This document shows, piece after piece, positions 1-7,951 of a stretch of 34,430 nt of DNA (within the stretch, counting starts at the first letter, position 1; each line of letters opens with the position of its first letter). This DNA comes from Bifidobacteriaceae bacterium (lineage in GTDB: Bacteria; Actinomycetota; Actinomycetes; Actinomycetales; WQXJ01). Under the pieces are notes generated by a model that worked only from the letters and a program-made list of their open reading frames with translations, was not told where the DNA came from and ran no database searches. The position numbers and the translations under genes were made by a program. The stretch spans positions 1 to 34,430 of the forward strand of contig JAISCU010000284.1 of the NCBI GenBank assembly GCA_031265345.1, given 5' to 3'.

Positions 1-42
1 TCGGGGGACGGTTCCGTGACTAGTCGAGGAACCGTCCCCCGA
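1..42. terminator. Perfect 15-bp hairpin, probable terminator
   Basis: Bases 1-15 and 28-42 are perfect inverted complements separated by a 12-base loop that contains the palindrome GACTAGTC. The hairpin lies just past the stop codon (53) of the minus-strand sugar-transporter operon, so it probably ends that transcript. No T-run is visible because the window ends there, so it could be bidirectional. The arm GGGGACGGTTCC resembles interspersed palindromes known from many bacteria (see findings), so it may be a repeat element used as a terminator. Confidence 0.6.
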
Positions 43-52
43 TTAGCGATCG

Positions 53-1051
53 TTAGGAATTCAGGACCTTGACTACCTCGGGGCTGTCCATGTTGGAGGC
101 TGTGTACCAGACGGCCGCCGGGGCGACGTTCTTGTCGGCGGGAACTTCTCCGCCCACGGCCTTGACCAGGATCTCGACGGTCTTGTACCCGATGTCGAAG
201 GGGTTCTGGGTGACCGCGCCGTCAATCTCGCCGGTCTTGACCAGCGCGACCTCATCCGGGGAGGAGTCCACCCCGACAACCTTGACCTGGCTGCCCAGGT
301 TCTTGGCCTTGACCTCGTCGGCGACGGCAATCACCGAATCGTCGTCGGTGCCGAAGAAGCCGACCAGGTCGGGATGCGCCTGCAGGATCGCCTGGGCCTT
401 GTCGCGGGACTTCGCCGGATCGGATTCGCCGTTCTGGACATCGACCACTTGATAGCCGGCCGCTTCGACGGCGGCCTTGAAACCGTCGCGCCGATCCGCC
501 GCCGTGCCGACCTCGCCATGGGCTATCACCGCCACCTTGCCAGGCTTGCCAGTGGCTTCGATGAGGTGTTCGGCGGCCATGCGCCCGATCCCCTGGTTAT
601 CCGAAGCGATAGTGGCGATGGGAACTTCGGACTGGTTGATCGGCGTGTCGAAGGCGGCCACCGGGATGTTCGCGGCTTTGGCCTGGTCGAGCACCGCTGG
701 CGCGCCGTCCTGCGCGCCGTCCTGGGGCGCGAAGCCGATGGCCGCGGGCTTGTTGTTGATCTGGGTCTGGAGCATGTTCAACTGCTTGTCGCCCTCGGAT
801 TCGGTGTCCGGCCCGTTGAAGGTGACGGTCACGCCGAGGTCCTTGCCAGCGGCCATCGCCCCGGTCTTGACAGCGGTCCAGTAGTCCGAGGCGTTGGCCT
901 TGGCGACCAGCGCGATGGTGGTGCCGGAGGCGTTGCCCGCGCCCCCGTCTGCCTGGGTGCTGCCGCCGCCGCCGGCCTTGTTGTCGGAACATGCCACCAG
1001 GGCCGTGGCGGCCACAGCGCCGATCAGCGCGGTCGCGATGAGTTTCTTCAT
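53..1051 (-). CDS. Sugar ABC transporter substrate-binding lipoprotein (RbsB-like)
   Basis: This is a periplasmic-binding-protein-like (type 1, ribose/galactose family) lipoprotein of 332 residues that captures a sugar outside the cell and delivers it to the permease encoded just upstream. The N-terminus MKKLIATALIGAVAATALVA is followed by Cys21, a clear lipobox, then a Gly/Ser/Ala linker. The body has the family pattern: TIALVAK near the first strand, a GFAPQD segment, AAFDTP, then ASDNQGIGRMAAEHL and GFFGTDDDSVIAVADEV. I chose ATG 1051 because it gives a canonical signal peptide; ATG 1084, overlapping the permease stop, would add 11 residues. It is last of three genes in the operon. The exact sugar cannot be read from sequence. 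Confidence 0.93.
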   Translation of the reverse strand: MKKLIATALIGAVAATALVACSDNKAGGGGSTQADGGAGNASGTTIALVAKANASDYWTAVKTGAMAAGKDLGVTVTFNGPDTESEGDKQLNMLQTQINNKPAAIGFAPQDGAQDGAPAVLDQAKAANIPVAAFDTPINQSEVPIATIASDNQGIGRMAAEHLIEATGKPGKVAVIAHGEVGTAADRRDGFKAAVEAAGYQVVDVQNGESDPAKSRDKAQAILQAHPDLVGFFGTDDDSVIAVADEVKAKNLGSQVKVVGVDSSPDEVALVKTGEIDGAVTQNPFDIGYKTVEILVKAVGGEVPADKNVAPAAVWYTASNMDSPEVVKVLNS

Positions 1052-1080
1052 TATTCGTGCTTTCCTTCTCAATCGATTGT

Positions 1081-2112
1081 TCATTCTTCTTTGCCGCCGC
1101 GCCGCAGGATGTCGACGTAGACGGCGATCAAGACGACCACGCCCAGGACCAGCTTCTGCCACTGGTCCTGGACGCCGATGATCGTCAAGCCGTTGAAAAT
1201 GGTCTGGATGGTGACCGCGCCGATGATCGCGCCGAAGATTGACGCCCGGCCGCCGCGCAACGAGGTCCCGCCGATCACGGCTGCTGCGATCGCGTACATC
1301 TCGTACCCCTGGCCGGTGGTGGGGTTGCCGGAGAACAGTCGTGACGACATCAAGATGCCGGAGATGCCGGTGAAAGTGCCGCAGATCACGTAGGCCAGGA
1401 CCTCCCAGCGCGGGGTGTTGATCCCGGAGATGCGGGTGGCCTCTTTGTTGGAACCGATCGCAAGGGCGTAGCGGCCCACCACCGTCTTGTTCATGAGCAC
1501 CCCCGCGACCAGCGCCAGGACTATCAGAATGACCACGCCGTTCGGGACCTTGGGGATCAGGGTGCCGACCGCGATCTGGTCGTATCCGGGAACCTCGGAG
1601 CGCAGCGAGATGGTCTTGCCGCCAGAAATCACCAGGGCGCCGCCCCAGCAGACCATCATCATCGCCAGCGTCGCGATCATCGGCTGCATCTTGATGTAGG
1701 CGATCAGCACGCCGTTGACCAGCCCCACCAGCGCGCCCGCCAGGATTCCGCCTATGATCCCGGCCCACATCGGCAATCCGAAACCGTCCTGCGCGCTCAT
1801 CACTCTGGCGGCTATCACCCCCGTCAGGGCCATTCCCAGGCCCGGCGTCAGGTCGATCCCGCCGGTCGCGATCACGAAGGACAGCCCCAGCGCCTGAATC
1901 CCGGTCACCACCGAGGCCAGCAGCAGGGTCGAGATGTTGGACCAACTGGCGAAGGCCGAGTTCATGCTCGTGAAGAAGATGAACAGCACCACCACCGTGG
2001 CCAGGACCGCGCCCTGCTGGACCATTCCTCGGTAGCGCTCGGGCACCAGCCTTCGGGTCGGCTTGTCCTTGACGCTCGACTTGACGTTGGACACTTCGGT
2101 CAGCACACTCAT
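1081..2112 (-). CDS. Sugar ABC transporter permease (RbsC-like)
   Basis: Inner-membrane permease of the CUT2 (ribose/xylose/galactose) ABC importer, 343 residues with about 8-10 hydrophobic segments. Family landmarks are TGGIDLTPGLGMALTGVIAA near the first third, the EAxxxSGI-type cytoplasmic loop (KEATRISGIN) that docks the ATPase, and GTSLRGGRASIFGAIIGAV near the C-terminus. ATG 2112 is preceded by GGAG and lies one base after the ATPase stop, so translation is probably coupled. A longer reading from 2193 would only run through the end of the ATPase gene and is rejected. Confidence 0.93.
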   Translation of the reverse strand: MSVLTEVSNVKSSVKDKPTRRLVPERYRGMVQQGAVLATVVVLFIFFTSMNSAFASWSNISTLLLASVVTGIQALGLSFVIATGGIDLTPGLGMALTGVIAARVMSAQDGFGLPMWAGIIGGILAGALVGLVNGVLIAYIKMQPMIATLAMMMVCWGGALVISGGKTISLRSEVPGYDQIAVGTLIPKVPNGVVILIVLALVAGVLMNKTVVGRYALAIGSNKEATRISGINTPRWEVLAYVICGTFTGISGILMSSRLFSGNPTTGQGYEMYAIAAAVIGGTSLRGGRASIFGAIIGAVTIQTIFNGLTIIGVQDQWQKLVLGVVVLIAVYVDILRRGGKEE

Positions 2113-2113
2113 T

Positions 2114-3781
2114 TCACGCTCCACGGTTGAGGTCTTGACCGGCCAGTTCGGCCGGTTCGGTCGGGTTGGTTTGGCAAGACGGTCCGGGCGCATCGGCCGC
2201 CCCGGCCGTTTCAGGCGGTTTGGCCAGCTTGGTCGCCTTGGCAGAGAACTGGGTGGCCAGCGCCATGATGTTCTCCTGGGTCGCCTCGGCGTTGGGAAGG
2301 ATGCCGGTGATGCGCCCGTCGCACATCACCGCCACGCGATCCGACATCCGCAGCACTTCCTCCAGTTCGGAGGAGATCATGATGATCGACTTGCCTTGGC
2401 CGATCAGCTCGTGCAGCAGGTCGTAGATCTCCTGCTTGGCTCCGACGTCGATGCCGCGCGTGGGCTCGTCGAAGATCAGGACGTCGCAGTCGCGCGCCAG
2501 CCATTTGGCGATCACGACCTTCTGTTGGTTGCCGCCGGACAGGTTGCGCACCTGCTGGTGGACGGACGGGGTCTTGATGCCCAGCGTCTGTTTGAACCCC
2601 TCGGCGACCCGGCGCATCTTGCCGTCCTGCAGTAGGCCCGAGCGCCGGAAGTCCGGCAACGACGGCAGGGCGATGTTGGCCGCGACGGATTGCCCGAGTA
2701 TCAGCCCGAACCGTTTACGGTCTTCAGACAGGTAGCCGATGCCGTGCCGCACGGCATCCGCTGGGCAGCCGATTTGCGCCGCTCGGCCGGCCACCTTGAC
2801 AATCCCGGCCCGCTTCGGATCGGCGCCCACGATGGCCCGCGCGGTCTCGGTGCGTCCGGCCCCCATCAGCCCGGCGAAGCCCAGGATCTCCCCGCGTCCG
2901 AGCGTGAAAGAGACATCCTTGACCAGGGTTCCGGCTGTCAGACCCTCGACCTCCAGCGCTGGCGGCGTGTCCTGGTCGCGGGGCGCGGGCCGCACATCGG
3001 TGGCGATCTTCCGGCCCACCATCAACTGGATGACCTCGGGAATGGTCAGCCCCTCGGCGGGCCGCGACGCGATCAGTCCGCCGTCGCGTAGGACTGTGAT
3101 GCGGTTGGCGATCTGCTTGATCTCCTCCATCCGGTGCGAGATGTAGACCACGGCGGTATCCGGGTTGACGAAGCCACGGATCAGTTTGAAGAGTGTCGCG
3201 ACCTCGGATTCGGTGAGGGCGGCGGTGGGTTCGTCCATGATGAGGATGCGGGAATTGAAGCTGAGGGCCTTGGCGATCTCGACCATCTGCTGCGCCGCCA
3301 CCGACAGCAGTCGGACCGGCGTGCGCGGGTCTATGCCCACCTCGAGGCGGTCCAGCAACTCGGCGGCCTGGCGGTTGATCGCCGAGTCGTCGGTGATCAG
3401 CCCACCCGCCTTGCGCGGCTCGCGGCCGAAGAAGATGTTCTGGGCCACCGTCAGCGCGGGCATCAGGAAGAACTCCTGGTGAATCACCGAGATGCCGCGC
3501 AATTGCGCGGACAGGGTGTTCGGCAGCACCACTTCCTCCCCGCCCAGCCGGATCGATCCGCTGTCGGGCTGGTAGAGACCCGCCAGGATCTTCATGAGCG
3601 TCGATTTGCCGGCGCCGTTCTCTCCGACCAGCGCCTGGACTTCTCCGCCTCGGACGGTGAAATCGACGCTGGACAGAGCCTTCACGCCGGGGAAGGTCTT
3701 GGAGATGTCGCGTGCTTCGAGCAGCACATCCCCTGGGGCCGCGGGCGAGGCGCCTTCGGCCAGGAGGTCTGTCACAACCAT
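2114..3781 (-). CDS. Sugar ABC transporter ATPase, two ABC domains (RbsA-like)
   Basis: Duplicated ATPase of 555 residues that powers the CUT2 importer. The first domain has Walker A GENGAGKST (about 53-61), signature LSVAAQQMVEIAKAL and Walker B ILIMDEPTAAL. The second domain has the degenerate Walker A typical of this family (GLMGAGRTETAR), signature LSGGNQQKVVIAKWL and Walker B VLIFDEPTRGIDVG. Length and domain order match RbsA/MglA/XylG proteins. ATG 3781 has a good ribosome binding site (AAGGAAG). An upstream in-frame reading to 3871 has no such site. It is the first gene of the operon. Confidence 0.95.
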   Translation of the reverse strand: MVVTDLLAEGASPAAPGDVLLEARDISKTFPGVKALSSVDFTVRGGEVQALVGENGAGKSTLMKILAGLYQPDSGSIRLGGEEVVLPNTLSAQLRGISVIHQEFFLMPALTVAQNIFFGREPRKAGGLITDDSAINRQAAELLDRLEVGIDPRTPVRLLSVAAQQMVEIAKALSFNSRILIMDEPTAALTESEVATLFKLIRGFVNPDTAVVYISHRMEEIKQIANRITVLRDGGLIASRPAEGLTIPEVIQLMVGRKIATDVRPAPRDQDTPPALEVEGLTAGTLVKDVSFTLGRGEILGFAGLMGAGRTETARAIVGADPKRAGIVKVAGRAAQIGCPADAVRHGIGYLSEDRKRFGLILGQSVAANIALPSLPDFRRSGLLQDGKMRRVAEGFKQTLGIKTPSVHQQVRNLSGGNQQKVVIAKWLARDCDVLIFDEPTRGIDVGAKQEIYDLLHELIGQGKSIIMISSELEEVLRMSDRVAVMCDGRITGILPNAEATQENIMALATQFSAKATKLAKPPETAGAADAPGPSCQTNPTEPAELAGQDLNRGA

Positions 3782-3842
3782 GTGGTACTTCCTTGTCGTC
3801 TTGGCCTCGACGGCGTCGTGGGGCCAGCTTGCTTTGGCCCAC

Positions 3843-3871
3843 AGTCTGACTGCCGAAAAGGACTTTGTCAA
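3843..3871 (-). promoter_or_regulatory. Possible promoter of the sugar-transporter operon
   Basis: On the minus strand TTGACA (3866-3871) is followed 17 bases later by CAGACT (3843-3848), a fair -35/-10 pair about 60 bases before the ATPase start. The AT-richer stretch just upstream of the -35 box (about 3872-3888) may hold an operator, but no clean LacI-type palindrome is visible. Confidence 0.4.
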
Positions 3872-3889
3872 AACAACCGGTCTTTAAGA

Positions 3890-4222
3890 TGTCCCTTCAG
3901 CACGGGCTGTGCGCCGGACGCCCGCAGGGCTTCGAGCCGCGCAACTATTGGGCTCTCAACTTGGCTTTGGGCGGCGGGCGTGCGGGCGGAGACGGCCAGA
4001 CGGCATCGTGCGCCAAAGTGGGCGAACCGATAGCCTCGGTGGCGCGGCCGCTCGAATCCAGCGTCGGCGAGCCGCGAGCCCATTCCCCATTCTCGAACGG
4101 GGACCCTTTCGATGATCCGCCGCGACCGCCGGGCCGGACCGCGCGGCAAGGATGGCTGTGGGCCAGGCTTACTATGGGAGGGCGTGCCGCCCCCTGGTGC
4201 CGCAGTCGAGACTGACCTGACC
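3890..4222. other. Divergent intergenic region, no gene seen
   Basis: This lies between the minus-strand sugar operon and the plus-strand MFS gene. Open frames here are short, proline/arginine-rich and have no ribosome binding site, so I call none of them. It includes one copy of the over-represented octamer CGGCATCG (4001). Confidence 0.5.
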
Positions 4223-4235
4223 GGGGAGGCGATGG

Positions 4236-5615
4236 ATGAACGTTCGGACCTGGATCTATATCGGGAGCCAGAGCTTTCTGATCCAATTCGTGGTCTGGGG
4301 CTTGCGCCCAGCCGCGTCCTACCACGCGTTGAGTCTGGGCACGCGCGCCGCCGATTTGACGATCCTGGCCGCGGCGTTCGCGCTGCCCGCGCTGGTGATC
4401 GCGATACCGGCGGGCCGCCTGACCGACCGGTGGGGCCCGCGCTTCTCGATGGTCGCGGGCGGGGTTGTCTGCTTGGCCGCGACGGCCTTGATCTGGTGGC
4501 AATCCGCGAGCGTGGTGTGGCTGTGCGTCGGACTGGGCGGGGCGGGGATTGGGCTCCTGACTGCGACGACGGGGCAGCAGACGCTGGTGATGCATCGCTG
4601 CGCGCCGGGGCGGGCGGACGCGGCCTTCGGCCTGTACACGGTGTTCGTCTCGTTGGGGCAACTGGCCGGACCCGCGGTCATGGGTGTCATGACGGGGCCG
4701 GACGGCGATCCGCGCTTCTCGGGGATCGTGGCGGTGGAAGTCGGCGGGAGCGCCCTGCTGGCCGCGGTGGCGCTGATGCCTGCGGGGAGTGGGCTGGGGC
4801 GCGGATCGGCGCGGGCGGCGACTGGTCGCGGGGCTGTACGCGCGGCGGTCGGTCGGGAAGCGGTTTCCGGCGGAGGCTCGGCGGCTGGTCGGGTGGTGGT
4901 TTCCGGCCGCGGCATGGGTTCCGGACGCGAAGTGGTGGCCGGTCGGGAGGCGGGGCCGACGAAGCGCGAGCGGATGACCGTGCTGGGAATCCTGCGGATG
5001 CCGGGCATGCTGCCTGCGGTTGTCGCCTCGTCGTTGGCGCTGGCGTCGATTGACGCGCTCTACACCTACCTGCCCGCGATCGGGGAAGCGCGCGGGCTGT
5101 CCGCTGGCACCGTGTCAGCGGCGCTGATGGTGTTCGGGTTCATGGCGATGGCTTCGAGGGTCTCGCTCGGCGTGATCACGCGGGCGGTCGGCAGACGCCG
5201 CACCCTGGTGGTCGGCTGCGCGGTCTCGGCTGGGGTTCTGGTCCTGATGGGCGCCCCATTGTGGTTGTGGGCGATGTTCGTCTGCGTGGGGCTGTTCGGA
5301 TTCATGTCCGGGATGGTCCAGCCTTTGACCATGTCGTGGACCTCCGATCTCGCCCCGGAGCAGGTCCGTGGCACCGTCACCAGCCTGCGGATGCTTGGCA
5401 ACCGGGTGGGCCAGGTCGGCGTGCCGGTGGTCAGCGGTGCGGTCATGACGCTGGTCGGCGCGGCGGGGGCGTTCGTGCTCAGCGGCGTGACCATGGCCGC
5501 GGCCGGATGGTCGGTTTGGCGCTCCCGCTACTGGGCGCGACCGGTTGCGGGGCGCGACGAGTCGAATGATCAGCCGAGCGGCGTGATGGCCGCAGGAACG
5601 GAGGAGCCGAGATGA
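4236..5615 (+). CDS. MFS transporter
   Basis: Major facilitator superfamily secondary transporter of 459 residues, probably an exporter. The N-half carries the loop 2-3 signature AGRLTDRWGPRFSMVAGG (about 59-76) and the C-half a second RGLSAGTVSAALMVFGFMAM segment with the repeat loop GVITRAVGRRRTLV. About 12 membrane segments are seen. The central loop between the two six-helix halves (about 184-242) is an unusually long Gly/Arg/Ser/Val-rich low-complexity stretch. The start at 4236 has GGGGAGG six bases upstream. It overlaps the next gene by ATGA. The substrate is unknown. Confidence 0.88.
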   Translation: MNVRTWIYIGSQSFLIQFVVWGLRPAASYHALSLGTRAADLTILAAAFALPALVIAIPAGRLTDRWGPRFSMVAGGVVCLAATALIWWQSASVVWLCVGLGGAGIGLLTATTGQQTLVMHRCAPGRADAAFGLYTVFVSLGQLAGPAVMGVMTGPDGDPRFSGIVAVEVGGSALLAAVALMPAGSGLGRGSARAATGRGAVRAAVGREAVSGGGSAAGRVVVSGRGMGSGREVVAGREAGPTKRERMTVLGILRMPGMLPAVVASSLALASIDALYTYLPAIGEARGLSAGTVSAALMVFGFMAMASRVSLGVITRAVGRRRTLVVGCAVSAGVLVLMGAPLWLWAMFVCVGLFGFMSGMVQPLTMSWTSDLAPEQVRGTVTSLRMLGNRVGQVGVPVVSGAVMTLVGAAGAFVLSGVTMAAAGWSVWRSRYWARPVAGRDESNDQPSGVMAAGTEEPR

Positions 5616-6733
5616 ATCGATTGGCCGCGTTCAAGGGGACGCTCCTGGTGGCCGGGGTCTGCGCGGTGCTGGTTGGGTGCACCAGCGGTCCCGCCATTGA
5701 TCAGGATGAGCCGAGAAGCTCGCAGTCGGCGCTGTCGGGGGAAGACGCTGGGCTGCGGGCCGCGTCGTGGTGGACTCCCGCGCCGGATGACATGCCGTTC
5801 GCGCCGTACTTCGGGGCCCTCAAGGCCGAAGAAGATGTGCTCGGAGCGGCGATCCGGGATGAGCGACGCAAGTGGTGGGACGACACGCACGCCTTCGTCT
5901 CCGAATGCATGCTCGAGCGAGGATTCGACTATCAACCTGAGTCTTCCCCGTACGACCAACCCCAAAGCTCCCGTGGTCATCCTGGCGGCCGCGACCGACT
6001 CGCTCTTGCGTTGCCGGTGCCGTTGCTGGCCGAGCAAAGAAGCTATGTCCAGGACGAGGGGTACGGCGTGATGCCGGTCGCCGTGGATCTGGATGAGGCG
6101 ATGGAATCTGACCCGAACTGGCAGTACAAGGCGTCCCTCTCGCCCGCGGCTCACCGCGAATATGAGAAGGCCATGACTGGCTACTACCCGGAGGACGACC
6201 ACGAATCTCCGCCAGATGTTCCCGGATGCGGCCCGAAGGCCCAGGAGACGTATCCCGACCCGTGGGTCGAAGCCACGAAGACGACCGCTGGTGGCATCTA
6301 TGCCGACCTGGTGTCCAGCATGTACGTGTCGATCCACCAGGGGCTGCTCCGCAATCCTGACTTCCAGGCGCTGAACAAGTCATGGCAGGACTGCATGGTC
6401 GGCAAGGGTTACGACACCGGAGCGATCCCAGGACAGCCTGGGCCCAACGATGGGCCGACTGGCGGGATGAACCTCGCGATTGGGACTGGCGCGGACGGCA
6501 CTGTGGCCGATCCGGCCGCCCACGATGTGGGCTCCCTTCCGGCCGACCAGCGGAGCTTGACCGGCTCGGACCCCGAACGCGCGGTCGCGCTGGCCGATTT
6601 CGACTGCCGCGTTGCCGCCGACTACGAGCCCCGACTGACTGAGATCATGCGGGCCGTTCAGGAGCAATTCGTCGCCGACAACGACAAGGCTCTGACTGAA
6701 ATGCTGGCACTCGCCCGGACGAATGCGGGATAA
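5612..6733 (+). CDS. Hypothetical lipoprotein
   Basis: A 373-residue predicted lipoprotein with a signal peptide ending in the lipobox VLVG before Cys23, then a Ser/Asp/Gln-rich spacer. The mature part is rich in acidic residues and Trp/Tyr and contains two similar short motifs, ECMLERGFDYQ and DCMVGKGYDT, plus a C-terminal Cys segment (DFDCRVAADYEP), a pattern common in unclassified actinobacterial lipoproteins. The start codon overlaps the MFS stop (ATGA), so the two are translationally coupled. No catalytic motif was recognised. Confidence 0.75.
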   Translation: MNRLAAFKGTLLVAGVCAVLVGCTSGPAIDQDEPRSSQSALSGEDAGLRAASWWTPAPDDMPFAPYFGALKAEEDVLGAAIRDERRKWWDDTHAFVSECMLERGFDYQPESSPYDQPQSSRGHPGGRDRLALALPVPLLAEQRSYVQDEGYGVMPVAVDLDEAMESDPNWQYKASLSPAAHREYEKAMTGYYPEDDHESPPDVPGCGPKAQETYPDPWVEATKTTAGGIYADLVSSMYVSIHQGLLRNPDFQALNKSWQDCMVGKGYDTGAIPGQPGPNDGPTGGMNLAIGTGADGTVADPAAHDVGSLPADQRSLTGSDPERAVALADFDCRVAADYEPRLTEIMRAVQEQFVADNDKALTEMLALARTNAG

Positions 6734-6768
6734 GAGGCCATTGCAGGCACCTGGGAAATGGGGGAAAC

Positions 6769-7047
6769 ATGCTGAAAGCGTTCAAATCGTCCATGCCGGC
6801 TGGACTGGTGGCTCTGGCGCTGGGCGGATTCGGGATCGGGCTGACCGAGTTCGTCATATCGGGCCTGCTTCCTGAGGTCGCGGCTGACTTCGGCGTCTCC
6901 ATTCCGAAGGCGGCCCAACTGGTGTCGGTGTACGCGCTCGCGGTCGCCGTGGGCGGCATCGTGCTCACGGCCGCGACGGCATCCCTCAAGCCGAAGCCCG
7001 TGCTGATCGGCCTGAAGTCCAAGTCCGAGTCGTTGAAGGATGCGTGA
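6769..7047 (+). pseudogene. Truncated MFS transporter, N-terminal fragment only
   Basis: These 92 codons encode the beginning of a drug-exporter-type (DHA1/AraJ-like) MFS protein: GGFGIGLTEFVISGLLPEVA, then a second membrane segment LVSVYALAVAVGGIVL and the start of the third region (KPVLIGL). The remaining roughly 300 residues are missing, and no frame downstream continues the family. The reading frame ends in an unrelated tail, KSKSESLKDA. A good GGGGGA ribosome binding site remains. I read it as a gene cut by deletion or rearrangement, next to a repeat-rich gap. Confidence 0.75.
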
Positions 7048-7684
7048 CCGGCTGAGTTGCCGAATGCCCCAGGTCCCTCGGCGCGCGCGGATTCGCCCTT
7101 GATCTGGGCGCATCGCGGGGCCGGGCCTGGAAAGCGACGGCCCGCGCCGCGTCGCCATCCGAATGCTGGATCGATGGCGACGTCAGAGGCCTTGAGGGCA
7201 CTTGGCCGGTGGGGCGGGGGACAGACACGGTCCCTGGGGACGCGGCGGTCGGCCCGGTGGTCCCGGGGAGGCTGCGGAAACGTGGTCTGGTGCGGGGGAG
7301 GGCCTGCAAACCGATGGTCTCGAGCGCCGGAAGGCTGCAAACTGATGGTCTCGACCACGGAACGCCGGGCGAGACCATCGAAATGCATCTTCGACGGGGC
7401 AACAGGGGCGGGCGGCGATCTTCGGGCGTCGGACGGGCTGAAGTGCGACTCTCGCGCATTCGTGGCCGGGCGTTCGTGGGGCCGAAGCCCCGAAGGCCGC
7501 AGGCGTGGCCCGCGCGGCTCCGTGACGGCCTCGCTCTGCCGGTGGGATCAAGGGGCGCGGAAGGAACTCGCCCCAAGTGCCACCCGCCTGAGTCGCCGGA
7601 CCTGTGGCCAGAGCAATCATGGCCAGCGCCTGTTCGCCGGATGCCGCGGCTGTCGTCTTCCTCAATATCTGCCTATCTTCCTAG
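7048..7684. other. Gene-free, repeat-bearing intergenic region
   Basis: No convincing gene is present; the open frames are Arg/Pro/Gly-rich shadows. It contains a short palindrome-like stretch, GGGGGACAGACACGGTCCC (7216-7234), of the same general type as the hairpin at 1-42, and a small cluster of the phased repeats listed separately. Confidence 0.55.
7305..7387. repeat. Phased interspersed repeat, cluster 1
   Basis: Two direct copies (7305-7322 and 7336-7353) of an 18-base motif, TGCAAACYGATGGTCTCG, start exactly 31 bases apart. A third, inverted copy lies at 7370-7387 and a degenerate fourth begins at 7273. The ends TGCAAA and GGTCTCG are shared with the larger array at 25208-25483. Confidence 0.75.
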
Positions 7685-7690
7685 TAGTCT
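7685..7690 (+). promoter_or_regulatory. -10 box TAGTCT, leaderless vapB promoter
   Basis: TAGTCT ends six bases before the vapB ATG (7697) and no ribosome binding site is present, which places the transcript start at or next to the A of the start codon. Confidence 0.55.
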
Positions 7691-7696
7691 TTAACG

Positions 7697-7951
7697 ATGG
7701 CCCTGAACATCAAAGACGCTGAGACGGATCGCCTTGTCCGGGAGCTGGCCGGGACCACCCACGAGACCATCACCGATGCCGTCCGGACCGCCGTGGCGCA
7801 GCGGCTCGACCGCGAGCGGGCGCGAGCATCCGCAGATCGGTCCCAGGCTGACCTGGCAGCGCTGATCCAGCGTGGACGTTCGCGACCCACGCTCGATGAT
7901 CGCGACCAGGATCAGATCCTCGGCTACGACGCGAACGGCTTGCCGTGCTGA
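7697..7951 (+). CDS. vapB: VapB-type antitoxin (PSK transcription-factor family)
   Basis: An 84-residue antitoxin of the Rv0623-like family. The opening MALNIKDAETDRLVRELAG and the ETITDAVRTAVAQRLDRER segment are a typical N-terminal ribbon-helix-helix DNA-binding unit, and the acidic C-terminus (DDRDQDQILGYDANGLP) is the usual toxin-wrapping tail. It should neutralise the adjacent PIN toxin and repress its own promoter. Its stop overlaps the GTG start of the toxin. No Shine-Dalgarno is seen; a -10 box six bases upstream suggests a leaderless message. Confidence 0.9.
   Translation: MALNIKDAETDRLVRELAGTTHETITDAVRTAVAQRLDRERARASADRSQADLAALIQRGRSRPTLDDRDQDQILGYDANGLPC

Noticed and set aside
18..25. 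GACTAGTC shared by the hairpin loop at 18-25 and the phd operator region at 16099-16106
   Set aside because: A single short palindrome in two unrelated settings; chance cannot be excluded, so no link is claimed.
1081..2193. Longer RbsC start at 2193
   Set aside because: The extra 27 residues run through the end of the ATPase gene; ATG 2112 has a ribosome binding site one base after the ATPase stop.
3865..4215. Plus-strand ORF between the sugar operon and the MFS gene
   Set aside because: Starts inside the promoter region of the divergent operon, composition looks random and no ribosome binding site is present.
7057..7722. 221-residue plus-strand ORF through the repeat-rich gap
   Set aside because: Arg/Pro/Gly-rich composition, no ribosome binding site, runs through repeats and overlaps the vapB promoter and start.
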